A program made the position numbers and the translations under genes. From Rhabditophanes sp. KR3021 (lineage: Eukaryota > Nematoda > Chromadorea > Rhabditida > Alloionematidae), in contig CAUJLY010000002.1 in assembly GCA_963281155.1 (NCBI GenBank), positions 1,426,001 through 1,490,000 on the forward strand: 64,000 nt of DNA, given 5' to 3'. Below the pieces are notes generated by a model, which did no database searches, was not told the origin of the DNA, and saw only the letters and a list, made by a program, of their open reading frames with translations. The number at the start of each line of letters is the position of its first letter. The first letter of the stretch is position 1. This document shows, piece by piece, positions 55,247 to 64,000 of this stretch.

Positions 55247-57776
55247 TTTTGGGAGGTTTAACTTGAACAGTGCCAGTGTTTTCAACCATAATAGCATCAT
55301 CCTTGACCTGAACATTTGCAGTTTTCATCAACTTCTTGCTAATCTCACCAACTTGATCTCCCATCTTTTCATCCTCCGAATCAGCAACCCCATCAGTATT
55401 TGTGCAACTACTACTGCTATTTTCATAAGAACTCAAGTCATCTTCGTCGTCTGATTTCTTCTCCTCCAATGGTCGTCCAATAGTTCCTTTGCAATTAGCA
55501 GATCCACACAAGCACTTTTGAGCGGTTTTTCCATAATTACAAAAGTTGTAATCAAAACACAGCTCCTCTCCCTTCTTGATTTCCTTGATAGAGAAGAACC
55601 CGATTCTATCCAAACCACTAACAACCCACTTTTCAGTCATCACATTAGGATCGCATGAATGATTCATACATCTAGAAATATTAGCCTTGTAAGTGGCATC
55701 GATGGTGGAAGTATTATTCAAAGTCATCAAGAAGTGATGACTATGATTCGGGTCTTTAGCATAGCGGCGTTTTCTCCTCTTGACTTGTTCGTTGTCAAGA
55801 ATTTCACCCACGTACTCCATAATAAATTGACCTTTTTTGATGTGACCTTTTGCACGGAGACCCCATCCTTTCCATTCAGTCATGAACTCTTCCACTGGGG
55901 CATTTAGCTTCTTGGTGAAGTTGCGATTTGTACAATGGTCTCGCCCATTATTGCAGTTGACACATTCAAAATACATCATTCTGTTGGTGCAGTGACTTCC
56001 ACACAGGGCATCATCTCCAAACTTTGGATGGCAGTTGCAGTCTGTGGCCTCACGCCAGTTTTTGAATCGCTTTTTAGGGCAACGGTATTGGTGAGAGTTA
56101 ATTTTGATGAATCCTAGGGGTGAGGCTTTTGATTGACCCTGATTTCTGCCTTTTTTTGGCCCAACTGGTAAGGCAACGTTTTTTGGGAGTCCTGATTGCT
56201 TTGACGGTGCAGTTTGTTTTGGAGGTGCAGTTTGTTTTGGAGGTGCAGTTTGCTTTGAAGGTAAGGCGGTTTGTTTAGTGGGTTTGGTTTGCTTTTGAGG
56301 TAAGGCTGCAGAAGATTGCTTTTGCTTTGGCAGAATTGCTTCTTCCTTTGCAGCCAATCTTCTAATGGATCTTCTAGTGGTTACACCGATAGTTGGAATG
56401 GGAATATCAGTTTTGCGTTTAGATTCTTTCAAAGGAACTACTTCCGGTTGTTTTTGTCTACTCTTCGATTCCACTAATTCTGCTTCGAATAGAATATCTT
56501 TTAAAAGATTCAATTCAGGAATAATTGGTTCTTCTAGTAGATCTGTTTCTATTTCATTTACAGCCTCTTCCTTTACCGCCGCACTAGATCCTTCAATTAC
56601 TGCCGAACTAGATTCTTCAATTACTGCCGCACTAGATTCTCCAATTAACACAGAAACAACATTACTTTCAGCAGCAGAAATTTCATTTGAACAACCATTT
56701 TGAGCACCTTCTTCCACCAAGTTAGATTCATTCACCACTTCCATAACATTGTTTTCGAGCAACGAATCGTCCTGAATAACCTCATCAATGCAAGCAATTG
56801 ACGAAATGATTTCATTATCTATAAGGTCGACTTCCTCACCAATCAGATTCTCAGCCGAAGTTTCATTTTCATCTATTTGAGTTATTAAGCTTTCACTCAG
56901 TATATCTTGACTTACACTTTCATTTTCGAGCATTTCATGGGTAACAACTTCAAGTTCTAGCCCCTCTACGTCAATCAATTCATCGTTTAAGTCATCTTCA
57001 TCGGCAACTGCGGCACTCTCTGAAAGGGCAACTTCTTCACTTTCCGAATGAACAACTTTATCGCCTTCTTTCAAAGCAGCTTCATCACTTTCCGGATAAA
57101 CAACTTCTGTATAGGCAACTGTTGCATCATCAATACTAAAAACTTGGCTACCTTCTGTATAGGCAATTGCAGCACCATCCACATTAACAACCTCGCCATC
57201 ATCCATATTGACAACTCCATCACCATCTGTATGGACGACTCCACCATCATCTATATTAACAACGCCATCTTGAAAGCTCTGATTAATTTGATCGACCCTT
57301 TGATCAATATTAACCTCATTATCACGTTTGTCTTGAAAAATTGTATTATTTGAAGGCTGAATAAGAGAAACTTCCGGCTTAGGAACAATCGCATTGCGTC
57401 CTGTGAACATGACAACTGTCAAATTGGACTTATCAGGGCCGGCAATATTGTAGTTGCGTCTGAGAGGAACGTCGGGTTCTTTCACCACGGCCCTTCTGAT
57501 TTTTGTGGGGAGTTTTGTTAAAAGACAAGGATCCAGCTTTTGTTTCTTGAGAGTAACTTTTTTGGCAGTACCAGTTGTTTGGGATGGGAATGTTGGTTGA
57601 ATCGTGATTTGAACCGTAGATGGTGAGGGTTTAATAGCGACTGGATGAGTTTTAATAATTGTCTTTGGGCTTGGCGATTTTGCTTGAATAGGTTTGGGTC
57701 TGGAGGCTGCTCTAGTTCGCAAATTTCTAGGAGGCGGTAAACTTATTTCTTCCTCTGCTGGCTTTTTCTTACTCAT
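55247..57776 (-). CDS. SETD2/MET-1-like H3K36 methyltransferase, N-terminal half with AWS-SET-postSET
   Basis: Starts at ATG 57776, just after TTTGTTTAG. About 570 residues of low-complexity, acidic and lysine/proline-rich sequence precede the AWS zinc region (CNCHPKF, CGSHCTNR), the SET domain (GWGLRAKG, CMNHSCDPNV with NHS, ELCFDYNF with the catalytic tyrosine) and post-SET (KCLCGSANCKG). This order is that of SETD2/Set2/NSD-class enzymes that methylate histone H3 lysine 36 during elongation. All catalytic and zinc residues are present. The frame then breaks at an A4 run (55247-55250): one more A would continue PPKKKRFTKKRSANKDESDA into the C-terminal half. Unshifted, the protein would end at 55131 after 31 unrelated residues. 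Confidence 0.85.
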
Positions 57777-59184
57777 ATTATCTAAACAAATACACATTTT
57801 ATTAAGAAGGGTTGTTTGGACTTACATATAATTAAGTGGCATAAAGTTCTTTTACTATTAAAGTCTATTAGAAGTAGGAAACAATGATGATTGTTATTTT
57901 GAGTTTCCTTTTTGATTGTGAATAATGCCACAACCAAAAGTTTGGAATAATCTGAAAAGGGAGCTAAGTTTAGGAAATGGCTTTAATAAATAAATCAATT
58001 AGACCATATAATGGTATCCAAAATTTGCGAAAATAAGGACGTCCAATAAATGTTTTAATAATATTGTGGTCTATTGTCATCAAAGTGACCGATTCGTTCA
58101 GAGAAATTGGGAAAACGCGTACGATTTTAGACTGGTCTCGACGCGATCCGAACTTCCAAAATATAAAAGCTATATTTATAAAAAGAGTAGTATTTTCGAA
58201 TAGGGTGGGCGGTAAACTTTTGCAAATTAGGATTAAGATGGTGTTTTGGTTGATGCGTGTAATTAGGTGTTGTTTTGGTCGGAATAGTCACATGGCGGTC
58301 ATCTTTAGTGTGGCAAACCAATAGAAATGCTCTATCTAAATGCGTTTTATCATGGTGGCCAACTTCGATTATGTGAAAAATATAATATTCACTAGAAGAA
58401 TTAGTATCCTCATAAAATGAGTATATAAGATGGAGAATGATGTATAGTCGGTTAATTAATAAACGTTAAAATAAAAGGTGTTTTCATATTTGGAAAAACG
58501 AGGATGGAAAAGAAATTAATATAGCGTAAATAAAATGATAGTAGGTAAAAGCTTTTCAATAAAATAAATTCGTTTCCTTAAAATAAATGGATACAATAAA
58601 AGACAGCAACATTTTCTGTTGCTAATTAACACCACATAAGATTAATTGTTAAGCACAACAAAGACTATATTAATCTGTAACAACATGCCTATTACGGGAG
58701 ATAATAGACTAGATTGTTTTGACCAGTTTTGCATGCCACAAACATCTGCACATATAAATGTTATATTCAAAATTAAGTATGTATATAGGCTATATGATTG
58801 ACATAAAGAATTATAAACTTGCCGGCATACTATACAATAAACAACTCTGTGCAAAATTGTGTGGTACATGCTGTTTTTACTAATATCATTCTTGGCAGAC
58901 CAAACTATAAATAGCCTTTACAGCAATTGAGTTTTATTTACAAACAAATATCTGATAGTAAACCTTTTTATTTAAAAAGACAGTAAAAACAATAAATATC
59001 TATAAATTCTTTTTTTAATAATAAAAATTTAATTATTTAACCAATAGAGGATAATAGTACATTTTAAAAAAGATCTGAAAGACTTTAAACACAGGCAAAG
59101 GTTGTTGTTGAAATATATCGTTATAAGTGAGTGATAAGGAGAAATAATTGTTGCTTCACATCAAATTTAGTTACCACAATTTGA
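57777..59184. other. Intergenic region (1.4 kb)
   Basis: No gene seen. A plus-strand open stretch at 58064-58324 has no homology and unlike composition; I do not call it. Confidence 0.5.
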
Positions 59185-62100
59185 TTAAAGAATATTGACA
59201 CCCGTTCTTAAAGCAAGTATCAAATCAGCTACATAGACCATCAGATTGATAAAGGCGATAATCTGAAAGTAGTACCAATTAATAATATTTACTTTCAAAA
59301 ATAATTTAACATACACAAGCAATTATCCATTCCGCCCGATGACAAACCAAATTGATCTGTCTTCCATGGGGAGGGTAGCAAGCAGCAAAGTACGCTTCCA
59401 AGAAAGCTGCTACCACATAGCAAAAACAGCCTGCTCCCGTCACCAAGACATCCTAAATGAAATATTATATGTCCTTATACACAAAAATGTCACTTACAAA
59501 TTGGCGCCAAACACGTGATTTCGGTCCCAAAAAGGAGGTAATCAACAAAATCAAGGCTAAAATCCCGAAAACAGAAGCAATTCCTACAACCGCACCTTGC
59601 CATTCCGTCTTCGTTAAGATAACAAAATCATGAAAAGAGCGTCCATTCAAAGGCCCTAAGACAAGTGCAAGAATAACAGCAGCCAATATCAACTCAGCAG
59701 CCTTCAAAATGAACCTTATCCATAGGGGATAAAGTTTATTAATAAGGAGTGGGTCAGGTTTAGGTTTGTAATTCATATTGTAGACGGAACCGACCCGACC
59801 ACTGTAATTGTGTGGATAATTGGAGGGAGGTATGTTTGCGTAGGGAGAAGGTGAATAGTAATGTTGTTGCTGGCGACGCAAGGTGTTCGGGTTGCCTATT
59901 GAAGGAGAGATTGGTGAGATTCCAAGATTGGGGTTTGTATTGTTGTAGTAGTAGCCTGAGCGGTTGTCACCGAAGTCTTGTGGTTGTTGGTCCTGAAATA
60001 GTTAAAAAATTAAAGATAATTTTCAAAAGATGCAACTTTTGACTTTTCCTCAATCATTTAAATAGGCCCTGCTTCGTTGGTTAAACATCGAAATTATTTG
60101 TCAAACATGATGCTTAAAATCACATAGCAAACATCGAATAATTCAGTAAAAAGATCTTCTCTCTTTAAAAACTAGTTTAGGGCTTATTGAATAATATTTT
60201 TAAAACTGGACCAAAATAAATTTAAGTTAACTACTAAGTTAATAGTTTTAACTGGTATCTTTTTTACCTTCACAAATTTTTGAGAAGAATGCCTGGATGG
60301 TTGCGGTTGATTTAAACTTCGTTGGTGCATTTTTGCTTGATCATGGTGTTTGGATTTGGTGGGTTGGAGTTGTTGGGGGCCGTAATTGGGAATGTAACGG
60401 TAATTTTGTGGAGGATCTGCAGAATAGCCCCGGGCATGGGTTCGTTGAGTTGTGGGGTATTGACTGGCACTGTGGTGGTAAGTAGTGGGATTTATTAGTG
60501 TTGGAGGAGTTCGTGGTAAGGTTCGAGCAGGCGCCGTTCTGAAATATGAAATCAAATATGCTTAAATATATAAGTAAGTTACCGTGATCGTTTATAAGGA
60601 TATAGATAAGGTTGTTGGTGTTGACCAGGAGGACTAGGTTGCTGGAAAGGCCTGTAATTGCCCGAAGTACCTAATCCTGAGTCTGCACCATAAGCACCTC
60701 CATAATCTGAAGTATAACCTTGGTTGAAATAAGTTGTTCCATAGTGATTTTCCAAATATGCCCCATTTCCATATGGACCCGATTCAATATCATTGTTTTG
60801 GTACATATTTTGGGGTTGTCCATGAGGCTGGCGATATCCCTGATCGTATAGATTGTTCATGTAATAGGCAATGTTGATGGGAATGTCTCTTCTATCGTTT
60901 CTTAGCTTTTTTTTAGCTGGCTTTGAAGGTTGTTGTTTTGGCGGGATAGGTTGTGGGATTTGGTCGGAATTGGTTGGCTTCTGCTCCTAGAAGTAGTCGA
61001 AATAATCGTAATGGAAGAAATGAATAAAAGTAATAAATTTAAGTAATAGATACAAATAGTAAAAGTATAAGTTATTAATAATTCTTAATCGTATACTTAT
61101 TTGTTATGTGTTTAAAACTTCCGTAATCTGGTTAGAAGACTGGTCCTAATAGGCTGACTCTATTTGAGACATCAAAGGATCAAAGATATGAAAAGATTTG
61201 TGTTTAAAAGGTGTGGAGGTATGTAAAAGGGTACATATACACTTATAGTTACAATTACAAGACTTAAGAGAAAGTTAGGGCCCGTAAGAGGTATAAGATT
61301 TAAAAATATGGTGTTTTAAAGAGTGGTCGGGGAACTTAAAATGTAAAATCTTTTTAGGGTATATAGCGGCACTCCCCTCTTGAAGACGTAGCGTATAGTA
61401 TAAATATCTTGAAGAGACCAGTTGATAAAGAGTAACGGTCGGAGACCTTGTTTGAACGAGAAACTCTTGACTCTGATAGATATTATTGAAGAAGATTGTT
61501 AACAAAAATGTACAGGACTTTGGCGAACGGTCCCCGAGTGGACGACATAACGTGTACCTTTGTCTTTAGGCTGTCGCACCTCATACAACTAACTCTGATC
61601 TAAGTGATAGGTAACAATTATTAACAATAACTTTTGTTATTTGGAAGAATAGAAGGGAAAACGAACCTAGCTAGCAAACAACACCTAATAATACACAAAT
61701 TGTGAACGAAATGATAAAGCATTGTTTTGAAAGTACAAAAAACAAATGGGAAACAAGTATAATTTATTACATAGTTGTAAATGATTTGTATGAAAATAAA
61801 ATTGGTAACCATTAAAACCGCGGCTTTTATCTAAGTTACCGACAATTACAAAAATGACTCTTGAATTGAACAAAAATAGTATATATGACAGTATACATAC
61901 AAAAATTAAATTTAAAACCTGCTAGAATAAGTTAAAATTGGTCCTAAACAAATTAAGTGGTCAAATTTTTATCTTTTTCAAGTTAATTATATACTAGCAT
62001 CGGAGTTCCAAGGTAGTAGTTGTCTTTGGTGATTGTGGGAGTGTAAACGGTTCAAAATAATTGACCAGCTTTAAATAAACAATGCGCTAATGAGGTAGCT

Positions 62101-62426
62101 GTCAGGTACAACTTTTTGTCCTATGTAGTTAGGAGAAAGAAACTTTTTAAAGAACCAAGATGAGGCTTGTTAACAATGTTTGTCTTAAAAATAGATAGAT
62201 TAGAAAGAATGTAATTGAGTTGAGCCTTTCACTAATTTTTAAAAATAAATTATAGAAAGCTTATAGTTAGCATATCTTTTTTAAATTTGGTGTGTTCTTT
62301 TTTATGGAAAGTGTAAAAACTTACATTGTAGGCATGCTTATAATATTGCTGTTGTTGCTGCTGTCTTTTGTAAGCTCGTGCAGGAATGATTTTTATTGGA
62401 CCAAGAACAGAAGAATCTTGCACCAT
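59185..62426 (-). CDS. MARVEL-domain four-pass membrane protein with long Pro/Gln/Tyr-rich N-terminus
   Basis: Exons 62426-62325, 60986-60583, 60538-60268, 59992-59498, 59452-59315 and 59262-59185 encode 495 residues in one frame. The first 330 or so residues are low-complexity, rich in Pro, Gln, Tyr, Asn and Gly. Four hydrophobic segments follow (FILKAAELILAAVILALVLG; GAVVGIASVFGILALILLIT; TGAGCFCYVVAAFLEAYF; IIACIIAFINLMVYVADLI), with topology and spacing of a MARVEL domain. Such proteins act in membrane apposition, vesicle trafficking or epithelial junctions. The N-terminus may phase-separate or bind SH3/WW domains; that is inference. Intron 1 is 1338 bases, the longest in the window. Confidence 0.78.
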
Positions 62427-64000
62427 TGATATTTAGTAAAATATAAGTGACAAATAAAGGCATAAATGTAGTTTAATAAATAATGATTGCGTTTTTAAGT
62501 GAATTAATTGATTAAGTCAGAGTTCTGTAAAGTTGAATAAAAAATGTTAATACCAGAATAATAATTTATCTGAACAAAAGGACGACATATAAATAAAAGA
62601 AGAAGGAAATAGAATAGTGTAACCAAAAATTAGCATACACAAAAGTATTTACCTCACACTTTATTCGATACATCCTTTGATAGTTAATACAAAAGAATCC
62701 AATCAAATTAATATTGTTATCCAATTTAAGGTTTCTAAATGTTATCTTTGTCAAAAGATATCATCCAAACCTGAGATATATTACATCTAAGGTTCGTGGT
62801 ATAACTTTTTAATTGAATCGAAAAATCACCACCTCCTACTCCGTTCAAATGACAATTAGAATATTTTTGGAAGAAGAATAATATAAATCGGTATTATTTG
62901 GTTATGATATTGTGTAGTTTTAACAACAATAAACATAATATCATGTTCAGAACAATATCAAAATTACTTGATAGCTGTTAGTTGGAAATGAGAAACAAAT
63001 ATATCTCTTTTAAAAAGATAGATATTTTAAAGTGAAGAAGATGTGTCATTTTTTAGAATCAAATGAAGATCTCAAAAAGTTTTACTCGAACATACAATTT
63101 GATTGTAATAAATTAGGTAAAAAATGAATATATGTGTTGTTTGTGGGGAAAGCTAGTTATCCGCCTTATCTTTTAAAATACTCATTTACAAAGCATTGAA
63201 TATATTTGCAACAACTTTTGTGTGAGTAAAAAATGAAAGGAATGATGATTTAATGTCAATATAAGGTAATATATTTGGGAATTTAGGGTATTTGATATGG
63301 TATATTAATAAGGACCCTCACAAACTTGAATTATGAATGAGTGTAGCCGTATAATAATTGAATAAACGTCTTAAAAGAATTCGATTTTAAGCTAATAAGA
63401 TTATGGGAAATATTAACACAAATATTATAATAACGATGATGATATGATGAACTTGAATAAAGGTATCATGGCCCGGTGTGGACAAATAAACAAAAGTGTA
63501 TATTTAGTTATTATAATATAATAATTGAAAAAGTTTTTACTCTACTACTGTCAATTCATATCAAAACTATATATTTCAAAGTTCAAACTAATAGAGACGC
63601 GCGTGTATTCTTGATTTTTGGTGAACATATATACTTTAGGTATAAAGATATATCTTTGTCTTGATTAGCAAAGATAAGTTAGCTTTGGTGAAGAATGTGT
63701 AAGGTTTTGTTAAAAAGGGGTACGCTAGTTAGAAAGAGTCTCCCTAGCTTTTTATCTACCTATTTATCTTAAATTCTTTCTGAAGAAGTGCGTAGGTGAT
63801 TAAATTTTTGTTCTGAATATTATAGAAAGAAATAAAGAATAGGTGTACACGCAATTTGTAATATCAAAAACAAATAATTATTTTTGAGTGGACATGTTGA
63901 TTTGGAGGTACTTCAAAGAGGAGTAAGTTAATTTCATGGATGTATGCAAATGATATGTCAATAAAAAACAATTTGTTAACGTGTAGTCTTCAAACTTAGT
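62427..64000. other. 5' flank of MARVEL gene, no further gene seen
   Basis: AT-rich; short open frames have no protein-like character. No RNA gene was recognised. The window ends here without a partial gene that I can support. Confidence 0.5.

Noticed and set aside
58064..58324. 86-codon plus-strand open frame
   Set aside because: Composition is hydrophobic and basic without order, no splice or start context, no homology recognised.
61360..61640. GC-richer stretch in the MARVEL intron, considered as a tRNA or ncRNA
   Set aside because: No B-box-like GGTTCGAATCC motif or cloverleaf visible.

Overview
This is AT-rich nuclear DNA from a nematode. The evidence is an astacin of the EGF-CUB-TSP1 class, a divergent Cys-loop-type channel, Cys-rich secreted proteins, very short introns (mostly 38-55 bases, TTTTAG/TTTCAG acceptors), and tight same-strand gene clusters. 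Downstream genes in these clusters begin just after a splice-acceptor-like AG, as expected for spliced-leader operons. Few introns per gene and the base composition suggest a clade IV lineage such as relatives of Strongyloides, but that placement is inference. I found no bacterial genes, CRISPR arrays, confident tRNA or rRNA genes, or intact transposons.

Layout. 0.5-5 kb: a TMEM134/TMEM230-like membrane protein, an astacin protease and a divergent pentameric ligand-gated channel. 6-10 kb: USP8-like deubiquitinase and, divergently, an INPP5K/CIL-1-like inositol 5-phosphatase. 10-12 kb: two CTR copper transporters in an apparent operon. 13-15 kb: MMADHC (cobalamin) and an OCIA-domain protein in an apparent operon. 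15-18.4 kb: an NTR2-like spliceosome protein, a short syntaxin-17 and the mitochondrial thiamine pyrophosphate carrier, closely spaced on +. 20.5-23.2 kb: an ARAP-like RhoGAP. 24-27.4 kb: XPD helicase and TACO1. 27.4-29.4 kb: three tightly packed small genes. 29.5-36.6 kb: ankyrin protein, Cys-rich secreted protein and a Rab-effector zinc-finger protein. 38-41.6 kb: very-long-chain acyl-CoA dehydrogenase. 42.6-44.7 kb: coiled-coil protein. 46.4-51 kb: a non-canonical Na,K-ATPase-type pump. 51.6-57.8 kb: a SETD2/MET-1-like H3K36 methyltransferase with two apparent one-base frameshifts. 59-62.4 kb: a MARVEL-domain protein.

Taken together, most genes are conserved housekeeping functions, with a visible mitochondrial theme (MMADHC, OCIAD, TPP carrier, TACO1, VLCAD). 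The unusual material is of three kinds: family members with altered key residues or missing domains (pump, channel, syntaxin-17, NTR2-like, ARAP-like); antisense coding remnants inside the long introns of the dehydrogenase and pump genes, two of which share a motif and differ mainly at synonymous positions; and unusual splicing (5-base first coding exon, 23-base exon, 38-base introns, a GC-AG intron). All exon boundaries were read by eye and checked for reading-frame consistency; no transcript data were available.
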